Source of the DNA: Actinomadura sp. K4S16
GTDB taxonomy: Bacteria; Actinomycetota; Actinomycetes; Streptosporangiales; Streptosporangiaceae
DNA length: 64,000 bases
Assembly: GCF_008327685.1 (NCBI RefSeq)
Contig: NZ_BDDE01000013.1
Location: 372,001 to 436,000, forward strand
Direction of reading: 5' to 3'
Shown here: piece by piece, positions 34,397 through 43,522 of the stretch
Layout: every line of letters starts with the position of its first letter
Numbering within the stretch: the stretch's first letter is position 1
The notes under the pieces: model-generated
Database searches by the model: none
What the model saw: only the letters and a program-made list of their open reading frames with translations
Told to the model about the DNA's origin: nothing
Translations under genes and position numbers: made by a program

Positions 34397-34443
34397 CCTC
34401 AGCCTCCCGACCCCCCGCCCCCCACCCCCAGGGAGCCCGTGCG

Positions 34444-35664
34444 ATGCCGAGGCCGCTCTCACCACCGGAGTCCGACGATCTGCGCAAGCTCGTCGCGGCG
34501 CTGTCGCCGGACGTCCGAACGACCGTCGTCCCGGGCCTCGTCGACGAGATCGTGGAACGCATCCGCGCCGCGATCCCCGCCTACGCGCGGCCGCCCGGAA
34601 GCGCTTACAACCGCGTCCTGCATACCGCCGTCGAACGAAACGTCCTCGGTTTCCTGGACTGGCTGGCCGACCCCTCCCGACCGCTCGACCGCCGGGACGA
34701 GCTGTGCCGCAAGATGGGCGCGTTCGAGGCGATGGAGGGGCGCCCGCTCACCGTGCTCCAGTCGGCCTACCGCGCCGCGACGCAGGTGGCGTGGTCCCGC
34801 ATCCGGGCGATGCTGGACGACCGGGTCGCGTCCGTCCTCGCGGTGTCCGCGCTGGCCGAGGCCGTCATCGACTACATGGACGAGGCGGCGGCCCTGTCCA
34901 GGGAGGGCTACGAGAAGGCCAAGGCGGAGGAGTGCGGAGGACGCGCCGCCGCCCGGCTGGCCCTGCTGCGCGCCCTGGTCGCCCCGGCGCCGTCCGTCGA
35001 GCCTGACCCGGCCGCCGACTGGCCGCTCCCGGACGAGGTCACGCTGGTCGCCTTACCCGCCGGGACGCTCCCGGTCAGCCCTCTCCTGGACGCCGACGTC
35101 CTGCTGGACCCGGAGGACCCCGCGCCGTACCTCCTCGTCCCCGGCCCGCTCACCGGCGAACGGCGGGCGATGCTCGAAGCCGCCCTGGCCGGGGACCGCG
35201 CCGCGGTCGGCCTGACCGTCCCGCGCGCCCGCGCCGCCGACTCGCTCCGCTGGGCCAGGCGCCTGCTCGACCTGGGTGACGTCCTGCACGACGGCACGCT
35301 CACCCTGTGCGAGGACCACCTGATGAGCCTGTGGCTGCTGGCCGACGGAGCGCTGATCGACCAGATCACGCGCCGCGGCCTGGCGCCCCTCGCCCCGCTC
35401 AGCGACCGGCGCAGGCAGCCGCTGGTCGACACGCTCGCCGTCTGGCTGCGCACCCGCGCGCCCGCGACGCGGATCAGCGAGGAGCTCGGCGTGCACGTGC
35501 AGACCGTCCGGTACCGGATGCGCGTCCTGGAGCACCTCCTCGGCGACGAGCTCGCCGACCCCGGCACCCGGTTCGCCGTCGAGACCGCCCTGCGCGCCCA
35601 CCGGCTCCGCGCCCGCGGCGCCGGCGACCGGCCGGTGCCCTGCCCGCCCGACACCGGAGACTGA
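34444..35664 (+). CDS. PucR/CdaR-type transcriptional regulator (paralogue)
   Basis: This 406-aa protein has the same layout as its upstream neighbour: a helical N-terminal part (FEAMEGRPLTVLQSAYRAAT), a poorly conserved middle, and a C-terminal HTH (LAVWLRTRAPATRISEELGV, then HVQTVRYRMRVLEHLLGDEL). Clearly alignable segments such as AEDHLLDLWL/CEDHLMSLWL and AVGLTVPLDEI/AVGLTVPRARA show tandem duplication followed by divergence. It lies 165 nt upstream of cydA on the same strand, so one or both may regulate cytochrome bd. Confidence 0.88.
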   Translation: MPRPLSPPESDDLRKLVAALSPDVRTTVVPGLVDEIVERIRAAIPAYARPPGSAYNRVLHTAVERNVLGFLDWLADPSRPLDRRDELCRKMGAFEAMEGRPLTVLQSAYRAATQVAWSRIRAMLDDRVASVLAVSALAEAVIDYMDEAAALSREGYEKAKAEECGGRAAARLALLRALVAPAPSVEPDPAADWPLPDEVTLVALPAGTLPVSPLLDADVLLDPEDPAPYLLVPGPLTGERRAMLEAALAGDRAAVGLTVPRARAADSLRWARRLLDLGDVLHDGTLTLCEDHLMSLWLLADGALIDQITRRGLAPLAPLSDRRRQPLVDTLAVWLRTRAPATRISEELGVHVQTVRYRMRVLEHLLGDELADPGTRFAVETALRAHRLRARGAGDRPVPCPPDTGD

Positions 35665-35829
35665 GCCGGGGACGCGCCGCCGGCCCGCCACGGAACTTGA
35701 TCAACGGTTGACCGCGGGCTGCCTTTCGGCAGCCGACCGGCCGGGAAGTGTGCCCAGTGCATGCCCGGTGGGGCGGCCTCCCGATGGTGCTCTGCCGCCG
35801 AGGTCTCCGACGACGGGGAAGGGAGTGCG

Positions 35830-37248
35830 GTGGAGACGACAGCGGTGCTGGACCGGTGGCAGTTCGGCGTCACCATCGTCTACCACTTCCTGTTCGTGCC
35901 GCTCACGATCGGACTGGCCTTCTTCGTCGCCGCGATGCAGACCGCCTGGTACCGCACCGGCAAGGAGCACTACCTGCGGATGACGCGGTTCTTCGGGAAG
36001 CTCTTCCTGATCAACTTCGCGCTCGGGGTGGTCACCGGGATCGTGCAGGAGTTCCAGTTCGGCATGAACTGGTCGGTCTACTCCCGGTTCGTCGGGTCGG
36101 TGTTCGGGGCGCCGCTGGCGATTGAGGGCCTGGTCGCGTTCTTCCTGGAGTCCACCTTCATCGGGCTGTGGCTGTTCGGCTGGGACCGGCTGTCCCCGCG
36201 CGTGCACCTCACGATGATCTGGCTCGTGGTGGCGGGCACCTGGTCGTCCGCCTACTTCATCCTGGCGGCCAACACCTGGATGCAGCACCCCGTCGGCTAC
36301 GCGATGAAGGGCGGGCGCGCCGAGATGACGTCGCTCGGCGACGTCCTCCTCCAGCCGCTCCAGATCACCCACTTCTTCCACACGATCGCCGCGTCGCTGG
36401 TGACGGCCGGGCTCCTGGTCATCGCCGCGTCCGCGTACCGGCTGCGCAAGGCCCGGCGGGAGGGCGTCGCCCCGGACGACGCGGACGTGACGCTGTTCCG
36501 GGCCGCCGCGCGCGGGGCGCTGTGGGTGACGGCCGTCGCGTCCGTCGTGGTGATCGGCGTGGGGCACTTCCAGGCGCAGATCCTGGTGAAGCGCCAGCCG
36601 ATGAAGATGGCCGCGGCCGAGGCGCTGTACGAGACGCAGGCGCCCGCGCCGCTGTCCCTGCTGGCGATCGGGCCCTGGGAGAAGCACCCGGAGCGCACCA
36701 ACGTCGACATCGTCATCCCGCACGGCCTGTCGGTGCTGTCCACCAACAGCTGGAACGGGCGGATCCGCGGGATCGACGACGTCCAGCGCGAGTACGAGGC
36801 GCGGTACGGCCCCGGCGACTACACCCCGATCATCGGCAGCATCTACTGGTCCTGGCGCGTGATGATCACGGTCGGGTTCCTCGTGCTGCTGTACAGCGCC
36901 GCGTGGCTGTGGATCGTCTTCCGGCGCGGCTGGGCGTGGTCCCGCTGGTTCGCCTGGACGGCCTACGCGTTCCTCGCGCTGCCGTTCCTCGCCAACACCG
37001 CCGGCTGGCTGGTCACCGAGATGGGCCGCCAGCCGTGGATCGTCCAGGGCCTGCTCAGGACGCACGACGCGATCTCCCCGATGGTCGGGACGGGCCACGT
37101 GATCGCGACGCTGGCCGGCTTCGCCGCCGTCTACGGGGTGCTCGCCACGATCATGATCTGGCTGATGGTCCGGGCGATCCGGATCGGCCCGGAACGTCCC
37201 GCCCCCGACCTGACCCGCGAGGACGCGCTGCCGCCCATGCTCCACTGA
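35830..37248 (+). CDS. cydA: Cytochrome bd quinol oxidase subunit I
   Basis: This 472-aa subunit I carries heme and quinol sites. His19 in VTIVYHFLFVPLTIG is the expected heme b595 ligand. TWMQHPVGYAMKGGRAEMTS contains the second conserved region, and the GRQPWIVQGLLRT motif after TEM marks the end of the quinol loop with the heme b558 Met. The Q-loop is short, as in Gram-positive oxidases (about 470 versus 520 residues in E. coli). GTG 35830 is chosen for GGGAAGGGAG upstream and the family N-terminus. It reduces O2 at high affinity without proton pumping. Confidence 0.97.
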   Translation: METTAVLDRWQFGVTIVYHFLFVPLTIGLAFFVAAMQTAWYRTGKEHYLRMTRFFGKLFLINFALGVVTGIVQEFQFGMNWSVYSRFVGSVFGAPLAIEGLVAFFLESTFIGLWLFGWDRLSPRVHLTMIWLVVAGTWSSAYFILAANTWMQHPVGYAMKGGRAEMTSLGDVLLQPLQITHFFHTIAASLVTAGLLVIAASAYRLRKARREGVAPDDADVTLFRAAARGALWVTAVASVVVIGVGHFQAQILVKRQPMKMAAAEALYETQAPAPLSLLAIGPWEKHPERTNVDIVIPHGLSVLSTNSWNGRIRGIDDVQREYEARYGPGDYTPIIGSIYWSWRVMITVGFLVLLYSAAWLWIVFRRGWAWSRWFAWTAYAFLALPFLANTAGWLVTEMGRQPWIVQGLLRTHDAISPMVGTGHVIATLAGFAAVYGVLATIMIWLMVRAIRIGPERPAPDLTREDALPPMLH

Positions 37249-37321
37249 CCGTCCGGCGCCCGGCCCTCAGGAACACGGCCCTCAGGAACCCGGCCCCGCG
37301 TTTGGAAAGGTGCGTCACACC

Positions 37322-38434
37322 ATGGAGACCGCAGGGCACTTCGACCTCCAGACGCTGTGGTTCGTGCTGATCGCGGTGCTCTGGATGGGGTTCTTCCTGC
37401 TGGACGGCTTCGACTTCGGCGTCGGGATGCTCTACCCGTTCGTCGGCCGCGACGACCCGGAGCGGCACGCGCTGCTCGCCACGATCCTGCCCGTGTGGGA
37501 CAGCTACGAGGTGTGGGTCATCGTGGCGGGCGGGGCGACGTTCGCCGCGTTCCCGGGCTGGTACGCGAGCATGTTCTCCGGCTTCTACCTGGTGTTCTTC
37601 GGGATCCTGGTCGCGCTCATCGTGCGGGGCGTCGCCATCGAGTACCGGAACAAGCACGACGACCTCTCCTGGCGCCGCCGCTGGGACGTCGCGCTGCCGA
37701 TCTCGTCCCTGGCCATCCCGTTCCTGCTCGGCGTCGTGTTCGCCGCGATCACGCGCGGGGTGCCGATGGACCCGCGCGGCGACGTCACCGGCGGGCAGGG
37801 CGTGCTGTTCACCGGCTACTCGGTGCTCGCCGGGTTCACGCTCGTGGCGGCGTTCGCGCTGCACGGCACGCTGTTCCTCGCCTTCCGCACCGAGGGCGGC
37901 CTGGAGGAGCGGGTGCGCCGCTTCTCCCTCGCGATCTACCCGGTCGCGGCGGTGCTGCTGATCGCGTTCACGGTGTGGACGGCCGTGCAGGCGTCGTCGT
38001 CGGCGCCCTACACCGTGCCGATGTACGTGCTGCTCGGGCTGAGCCTCCCGGCGGCCGCGGCGTCCGGGCCGCTGATCTGGCTGAAGCGCCCCCTGGCCGC
38101 GTTCGCCGGCACGTCCGCCGCGGTCGTGCTGCTGGTCGCCGCGCTGTTCGCCCGGCTGTACCCGCGGGTCATGGTGTCGTCCTCGGCCGGCTCGCCGAGC
38201 CTGACGATCTACAGCACCGCGTCCAACCACTATTCGCTGGTGGCGATGACGATCATCGCCGGCGTGTTCGTGCCCGTCGTGCTCGTCTACCAGATCTGGG
38301 CGCTGTGGGTGTTCCGGGCGCGGCTCTCGCGGGAGGACTTCGCGCGCCCGCCGACCCCGCTGCACATGATCACGAAGGGTCGGCGGCCGGGCGGCTCGTC
38401 GTCCGGCGGCGCGGCCGCCGAGGGCGGGGAGTAG
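37322..38434 (+). CDS. cydB: Cytochrome bd quinol oxidase subunit II
   Basis: This 370-aa subunit II begins FDLQTLWFVLIAVLWMGFFL followed by LDGFDFGVGMLYPFVGRDD, a diagnostic CydB signature. About eight or nine membrane helices follow, including FPGWYASMFSGFYLVFFGI and GVLFTGYSVLAGFTLVAAFA. ATG 37322 is chosen over the in-frame GTG 37310, which would sit directly on the GGAAAGG ribosome site. The 73-nt gap after cydA contains a 14-bp direct repeat (cggccctcaggaac). It forms the heterodimeric oxidase with CydA. Confidence 0.96.
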   Translation: METAGHFDLQTLWFVLIAVLWMGFFLLDGFDFGVGMLYPFVGRDDPERHALLATILPVWDSYEVWVIVAGGATFAAFPGWYASMFSGFYLVFFGILVALIVRGVAIEYRNKHDDLSWRRRWDVALPISSLAIPFLLGVVFAAITRGVPMDPRGDVTGGQGVLFTGYSVLAGFTLVAAFALHGTLFLAFRTEGGLEERVRRFSLAIYPVAAVLLIAFTVWTAVQASSSAPYTVPMYVLLGLSLPAAAASGPLIWLKRPLAAFAGTSAAVVLLVAALFARLYPRVMVSSSAGSPSLTIYSTASNHYSLVAMTIIAGVFVPVVLVYQIWALWVFRARLSREDFARPPTPLHMITKGRRPGGSSSGGAAAEGGE

Positions 38435-38441
38435 GCCGCGG

Positions 38442-40055
38442 ATGCGCGCGTTCGACCCCTGGCTGCCGCGGGACGTCCCCGGCGTCCGCCGGTTCCTGGC
38501 GGCGGCGGGAGCGGTCGCGGCCTGCTCGGCGGCGCTCACGATCGCGCAGGCCGCGCTGTTCTCCCACGTCGTCGTCGCCGGCTTCCTCGGGGGCCGCGAC
38601 GTGCGGGACGTCCTGCCCGCGCTGCTCGGCTTCGCGGCGGTGGGCGCGGCGCGCGCCGCGCTCGGCTGGACGTCGGAGACCGGCGCCCGCACGGCCGCGT
38701 CCCGCATGGTCCGCGAGCTGCGCGGCCGGGTGCTGCGCCGGATCGTGCGGGCGCGACCGGGGAGCGTGCCGTCCGGCGAGGCGGTGACCGCCACCACGGA
38801 CGGCGTCGAGGCGCTGGAGACCTACGTCGCCCGGTTCCTGCCGCAGCTGATGACGGCCGCGCTCGCGCCGCCCGCGATCCTCGCCTGGGTCGCCTTCCGG
38901 GACGTCGCGTCGGCGCTGGTCATGGCCGGGACGCTGCCGCTCGTCCCGCTGTTCGGGGCGCTGATCGGCCGCTCGACCAGGGCACGGACCCGGGAGCGGT
39001 GGCGGGCGCTCGCCCTGATGAGCGGGCACTTCCTCGACGTGGTGAACGGGCTGACGACGCTGCGCGCCCACCGCCGGGGCCGCGCTCAGGCGTCCGCCAT
39101 CGCCGCGACCAGCGACCGCTACCGGCGGGAGACGATGCGGGTCCTGCGCACGGCCTTCCTGTCGGCGTTCGTGCTGGAGCTCGCCGCGACCCTCGGCACG
39201 GCGCTGGTCGCGGTCGGCATCGGTCTGCGGCTGACGACCGGCGCCATCGGCCTTGAGGCGGGCCTCGCGATCCTCGTCCTCGCGCCGGAGCTGTACGGGC
39301 CGCTGCGCGGGCTCGCGGCCGAGTTCCACGCGGGCGCGGACGGGCTGACGGCGTCGCGGCGGCTGTGCGCGCTGCTCGCGCTGCCTCCCGCCGTGCCGGC
39401 GCCCGCGCGCCCGCGTCCGGCCGCGTTCGGGACCGTCCGGCTGGTGGACGTCACCGCCGGATACGACGGCCCGCCCGTCCTGACCGGGATGTCGATGGAG
39501 ATCCGCCCAGGGGGGCGGACGGCGCTCGTCGGGGACAGCGGCGCGGGCAAGAGCACCCTGCTGGCGCTGCTCCTGCGGTTCGTCGAGCCGTCGTCCGGGC
39601 TCATCACCGTGGACGGGACGGACCTCGCCGCGTTCGATCCGGACGAGTGGCGGCGGCTGGTCGCCTGGCTGCCGCAGCGCCCCCGGCTGCGTCCCGGCCC
39701 GGTGGCCGAGGCCATCGCCCCGGCCGAGCCCGGCGGCCTGAGCCCGGAGGCCGCGGCCGAACTCGCCGGCGCCGCGGGCCTGCTGAACCGCACGGTGGGC
39801 GAGGCGGGCGCCGGACTCTCCGCGGGCGAGATACGCCGCGTGGCCCTGGCCCGAGCACTGGCCCGCCCCGCCCCACTCCTCCTGCTGGACGAACCCACCG
39901 CCCACCTGGACCCGACCACCGCCCAACACGTGACCGACGCGCTCCTGGCCCTCAGCGACCGCACGCTGGTGATCGCCACCCACGACCCACGCCTCGCCGA
40001 AGCCGCAGACCAGCTGATCGCCCTGACCCCCGCCCCCACCGGAGCCCTCACGTGA
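38442..40055 (+). CDS. cydD: ABC transporter CydD-type subunit
   Basis: This 537-aa half-transporter has an N-terminal six-helix membrane domain and a C-terminal ATPase: Walker A GDSGAGKST (364-372), LSAGE in place of LSGGQ (459-463), and Walker B LLLLDEPTAHLD. CydDC moves cysteine/glutathione or heme to the periplasmic side and is required for cytochrome bd assembly. The start is 7 nt after cydB. The stop is overlapped by a GTG of a 64-aa ORF. The altered signature LSAGE and a shortened segment between the Q-loop and the signature suggest that this NBD may be the weaker, degenerate site of the heterodimer. Confidence 0.92.
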   Translation: MRAFDPWLPRDVPGVRRFLAAAGAVAACSAALTIAQAALFSHVVVAGFLGGRDVRDVLPALLGFAAVGAARAALGWTSETGARTAASRMVRELRGRVLRRIVRARPGSVPSGEAVTATTDGVEALETYVARFLPQLMTAALAPPAILAWVAFRDVASALVMAGTLPLVPLFGALIGRSTRARTRERWRALALMSGHFLDVVNGLTTLRAHRRGRAQASAIAATSDRYRRETMRVLRTAFLSAFVLELAATLGTALVAVGIGLRLTTGAIGLEAGLAILVLAPELYGPLRGLAAEFHAGADGLTASRRLCALLALPPAVPAPARPRPAAFGTVRLVDVTAGYDGPPVLTGMSMEIRPGGRTALVGDSGAGKSTLLALLLRFVEPSSGLITVDGTDLAAFDPDEWRRLVAWLPQRPRLRPGPVAEAIAPAEPGGLSPEAAAELAGAAGLLNRTVGEAGAGLSAGEIRRVALARALARPAPLLLLDEPTAHLDPTTAQHVTDALLALSDRTLVIATHDPRLAEAADQLIALTPAPTGALT

Positions 40056-40246
40056 CCGGCCGCGCGCCGGTCGCCGGGCGCGAGCCGCGATCGGCCGTGG
40101 ACACCGCCGTTCGACAAGACCAGTCCCGCTACCGGAGGCCTCGCATTGATGGGCGCCCACTGGTCGTAGGACACGAGCCGCGACCGCTCGCGGACGCCGC
40201 CCGAGAGGTCGCCCCGGCCCTGCCTCGTGCGGGAGCTTTCGCGTGA
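40052..40246 (+). CDS. 64-aa ORF coupled between cydD and cydC
   Basis: This ORF starts with a GTG that overlaps the cydD stop as GTGA (40052-40055). It ends with a TGA that overlaps the cydC GTG as GTGA (40243-40246), so it fills the gap with perfect coupling at both ends. The 64-aa product is basic and hydrophilic, with two similar in-frame units (GRAPVAGREPRSAVDTAVR and GRPLVVGHEPRPLADAARE) 31 codons apart. No known family is recognised. It could be a real small protein or only a translated spacer that carries ribosomes from cydD to cydC. Confidence 0.5.
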   Translation: MTGRAPVAGREPRSAVDTAVRQDQSRYRRPRIDGRPLVVGHEPRPLADAAREVAPALPRAGAFA

Positions 40247-41910
40247 GCCGGGGGCCGGTGCGGGAGTTGATCGGTGCTGCGCGGCCGGTGGCGCATCGGT
40301 TCGTCGGGGCGGCGCTTTGCGGGGGGCTCGCGTTCGGGTCGGGGGTCGCGTTGATGGGGACCTCCGGGTATCTGATCTCCCGGGCGGCGCTGCGGCCGGA
40401 GGTCGTCGCGCTGGCCGTGGCGATCACCGCGGTGCGGGCGTTCAGCCTGTCGCGGGCCGCGTTCCGCTACGCCGAGCGCCTGGTGTCCCACGACGCGAGC
40501 TTCCGGCTGCTGCGCGAGCTGCGGGTGCGGTGGTTCCGGCGGCTGGAGCCGCTCGTCCCGGCCGGGCTGCCGGGGGCCAGGTCGGGCGACCTGCTCAGCG
40601 GGTTCGTCGCCGACGTCGAAGCCGTCCAGCACCTGTACCTGCGCGGGTTCGGTCCGCCGGTCGTCGCGCTGGTCGTGGGCGCGGGAACCGTCGCCGCCAC
40701 CGCGTGGCTGCTGCCCGCCGCCGGGCTCTGGCTGGCGCTGGGGCTGCTGCCCGCCGCGCTCCTCCTGCCCGCCGCTGCCGCCGCGCTCACGCGTGCCGCC
40801 GCGTCCCGGCGGGCCGAGGGCCGCGCGGCGCGCAACGCCGAGACCGTGGAGCTGCTGCACGGCGCACCCGATCTCGTCGCCTTCGACCGGGTGGACGACC
40901 AGCTCGGCCGGATCGGCGCCGCCGACGCCGTACTGGCCCGGATCGCGCGCCGCGACGCCCGCACCGCCGGGTTCACCTCGGGGTCGGTCACCCTGCTCAC
41001 CGCCGCCACGACGCTCGCCGTCCTGGTCGCGGGGCTGCACGCCGTCCACCGGGGCGCGCTGCCCGGCGTCCTGCTCGCCGCCCTCGCGCTGGCGGCCGCG
41101 GCGGCGTTCGAGGCCGTCCGGCCGCTGCCGGAGGCGGCCCGCGACCTGCTCACCGCGCACGGCGCCGCCGCCCGCCTCGGCGCGCTGACCGCCCGCCCGG
41201 CGCCCGCCGCCGACCCGCCGCGCCCACTGCCCGCGCCGCGCGGCGACCTCCTCCGGGTGCGCGGCGTAAGGGCCCGCTACGCCGCCGGCTCGCCCTGGAT
41301 CCTGGACGGCGTCGACCTCGACCTGCGTCCCGGCGACCGGGTCGCGCTGCTCGGCCCGAGCGGGGCGGGCAAGAGCACCCTGGCGCACCTGCTGGTCCGG
41401 TTCCGCGACCCCGACGAGGGCCGCGTCACCTTCGACGGCCACGACCTGCGCGACCACGCGCAGGACGACGTCCGGCGCGCGATCTGCCTGGTCGACCAGC
41501 ACGCCCACCTGTTCGCCACCACGATCCGCGCCAACGTGGCGCTCGCCAAGCCGGACGCCGAGGAGTCCGAGATCGTCGGAGCGTTGCGCCGCGCCCGCGT
41601 CTGGGACTGGATCGCCGGCCTCCCCGACGGGCTCGACACCCACGTGGGCGAGCACGGCGTCCGGGTCTCCGGGGGCCAGCGGCAGCGGATCGCGCTGGCA
41701 CGCGCCTTCCTGTCCGGCGCGCGGCTGCTGGTCCTGGACGAGCCGACCGCCCATCTCGACCCCGCCACGGCCTGCGACCTCCTCACCGACGTGCTCGGCG
41801 ACCCGTCGGGGCCGGGCATCCTGCTGATCACCCACGCACCGCCGCCGCCCGGAGCCGTCGACCGGGTCCTGCACCTGCGCTCGGGACGCCTCCACGGGCC
41901 CGGCGCCTGA
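40243..41910 (+). CDS. cydC: ABC transporter CydC-type subunit
   Basis: This 555-aa half-transporter has membrane helices including GGLAFGSGVALMGTSGYLIS and RAAFRYAERLVSHDASFRLL, a hallmark of CydC. The ATPase has Walker A GPSGAGKST, a full signature VSGGQRQRIALARA and Walker B LLVLDEPTAHLD. It pairs with CydD. The GTG start overlaps the stop of the 64-aa ORF. It ends 3 nt before the stop of the convergent photolyase gene, leaving no room for a separate terminator. Confidence 0.93.
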   Translation: MSRGPVRELIGAARPVAHRFVGAALCGGLAFGSGVALMGTSGYLISRAALRPEVVALAVAITAVRAFSLSRAAFRYAERLVSHDASFRLLRELRVRWFRRLEPLVPAGLPGARSGDLLSGFVADVEAVQHLYLRGFGPPVVALVVGAGTVAATAWLLPAAGLWLALGLLPAALLLPAAAAALTRAAASRRAEGRAARNAETVELLHGAPDLVAFDRVDDQLGRIGAADAVLARIARRDARTAGFTSGSVTLLTAATTLAVLVAGLHAVHRGALPGVLLAALALAAAAAFEAVRPLPEAARDLLTAHGAAARLGALTARPAPAADPPRPLPAPRGDLLRVRGVRARYAAGSPWILDGVDLDLRPGDRVALLGPSGAGKSTLAHLLVRFRDPDEGRVTFDGHDLRDHAQDDVRRAICLVDQHAHLFATTIRANVALAKPDAEESEIVGALRRARVWDWIAGLPDGLDTHVGEHGVRVSGGQRQRIALARAFLSGARLLVLDEPTAHLDPATACDLLTDVLGDPSGPGILLITHAPPPPGAVDRVLHLRSGRLHGPGA

Positions 41911-41913
41911 CCG

Positions 41914-43413
41914 TCAGGGGGCGGCGTCCGGGTCGCGGTCCCGGGCTGCGCGAAGGACGTCGTCCAGGTCGCGGAGGCGTTCGAGTTGCTTGACGGCGCG
42001 GGCGGTGCGGTAGTTGTGCGCCAGCCGTTCGCGGTGGCGGTGGACGAACTCCCAGTAGCCGGCGGTGAAGGGGCAGGCCCGCTCACCGGTGCGTTCGGTG
42101 GGCCGGTAGGCGCAGGGGCCGCACAGGTCGCTCATGGTGTTGATGTAGGCGCCCCCGGACGCGTAGGGCTTGGTGGTGATGCGGCCGCCGTCGGCGTACT
42201 GCGACATGCCGATGACGTTGGTGAGCATCACCCAGTCGTAGCCGTCCACGAAGCAGCGGTGGAACCAGTCGGTCACCGCCGCCGGGTCCCAGCCGCGCTG
42301 GAGGGCGAAGTTGCCCAGGATCATCAGCCGGGGGATGTGGTGCACCCAGCCCCGGTCGCGGACCTGCGCCAGTGTGGTCGACAGGCAGCGCGCCCGGACG
42401 GCCCCGGCGTCCAGGGAGGCGAACCACTCCGGCAGCGGCGCGCGGTGCCCGAGGGCGTTGGACTCCCGGTAGCGGGGCCCGAAGTGCCAGTAGAGGTTCC
42501 ACATGTACTCGCGCCACCCGGCGACCTGCCGGATGTAGCCCTCGACGGAGTTCAGCGGCGCCTTCCCCGAGCGGTAGGCGTCCTCGGCGGCCTCGACGCA
42601 CTCGGCGGGGTCGAGCAGCCCCAGGTTGAGCGAGGCGGACAGCAGGCTGTGGCTCATGGCCCAGTCCTCCGCCAGGACCGCGTCCTCCCAGCGGCCGAAG
42701 GTGGACAGGCGCTTGTCCACGAAGGCGCGCAGGGCACGCTTGGCCTCGGTGCGGTCGGCGGGGAACAGCCGCGGCCCGTCCCGTCCGACGAACGCGACCT
42801 CGCCGTTCCGCTCCCAGCGGTCCAGATCGGCCCTGACCTGCTCGTCGATCTCGTCTTCGCGCGGCCGGTAAGGGGCCGGGACCGGCAGTGTCGCCTCGCC
42901 CTTGGGCGGGGGCTCGCGGTTGTCCTTGTCGAGGTTCCACTGCCCGCCCGCGGGCTGGTCGCCGTCCATCAGCAGGTCGTGGTCCTGGCGCACGTGCCGG
43001 TAGAAGCTCTCCATCCGCAATTGCCCGCCGCCGGAGGACTCCGCCCACCGGGCGAACTCCTCCGGCTGGACGAGGAACCCGCGCGGCGGCAGCACCTCCG
43101 CCTGCCGGAGGCCCTGCACGAAGCGGAGGGCCGCGTGGGACGTCGGGTGGTGGACGGTCACCGGGGCGTCGCCCACGGCTTGGGCCAAGCCGTCGCGGTA
43201 GGTCTCGGCCTTGACGTAGCGGACCCGGTCGCCGAGTTCGGCCGCGCGGTGCCGCATCGCGGACAGCACCAGATGCGCCTTGGCGCGGTGGAAGCGGCGC
43301 CGGCGGAAGACCGACCGCGACTCGATCATCACGATCTCGGCGTCCGGGCGCAGGAAGCGCGGGCCCAGCTGGTCCCCGAACAGCCAGTGGAATCCGGTGT
43401 CTGAGTGAGCCAC
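41914..43413 (-). CDS. Iron-sulfur bacterial photolyase/cryptochrome (PhrB-like)
   Basis: This 499-aa protein belongs to the FeS-BCP group. It opens with FHWLFGDQLGPRFL and has the FAD/DNA-binding core GYIRQVAGWREYMWNLYW and WVHHIPRLMILGNFALQRGW. Four cysteines at 343, 431, 434 and 447 match the spacing of the [4Fe-4S] ligands of Agrobacterium PhrB (350, 438, 441, 454) with a constant offset of 7. The family repairs (6-4) photoproducts with light or acts as a light sensor. The divergent upstream gene is the baeRF2 protein with the DosR-like boxes between. Confidence 0.95.
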   Translation of the reverse strand: MAHSDTGFHWLFGDQLGPRFLRPDAEIVMIESRSVFRRRRFHRAKAHLVLSAMRHRAAELGDRVRYVKAETYRDGLAQAVGDAPVTVHHPTSHAALRFVQGLRQAEVLPPRGFLVQPEEFARWAESSGGGQLRMESFYRHVRQDHDLLMDGDQPAGGQWNLDKDNREPPPKGEATLPVPAPYRPREDEIDEQVRADLDRWERNGEVAFVGRDGPRLFPADRTEAKRALRAFVDKRLSTFGRWEDAVLAEDWAMSHSLLSASLNLGLLDPAECVEAAEDAYRSGKAPLNSVEGYIRQVAGWREYMWNLYWHFGPRYRESNALGHRAPLPEWFASLDAGAVRARCLSTTLAQVRDRGWVHHIPRLMILGNFALQRGWDPAAVTDWFHRCFVDGYDWVMLTNVIGMSQYADGGRITTKPYASGGAYINTMSDLCGPCAYRPTERTGERACPFTAGYWEFVHRHRERLAHNYRTARAVKQLERLRDLDDVLRAARDRDPDAAP

Positions 43414-43522
43414 GCGGATCCTCCCCCTGGACGCCTGGACTCCCGCTCAGTGTGGCGCACGGCCCGCCGCGGGCGAAGGCGGCGCGCGACCGCACCCGCC
43501 CTTTACCGGCAGGGCCGACTCA

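Noticed and set aside
37261..37295. 14-bp direct repeat between cydA and cydB
   Set aside because: cggccctcaggaac occurs twice, but it forms no hairpin or palindrome and is probably a minor slippage duplication.
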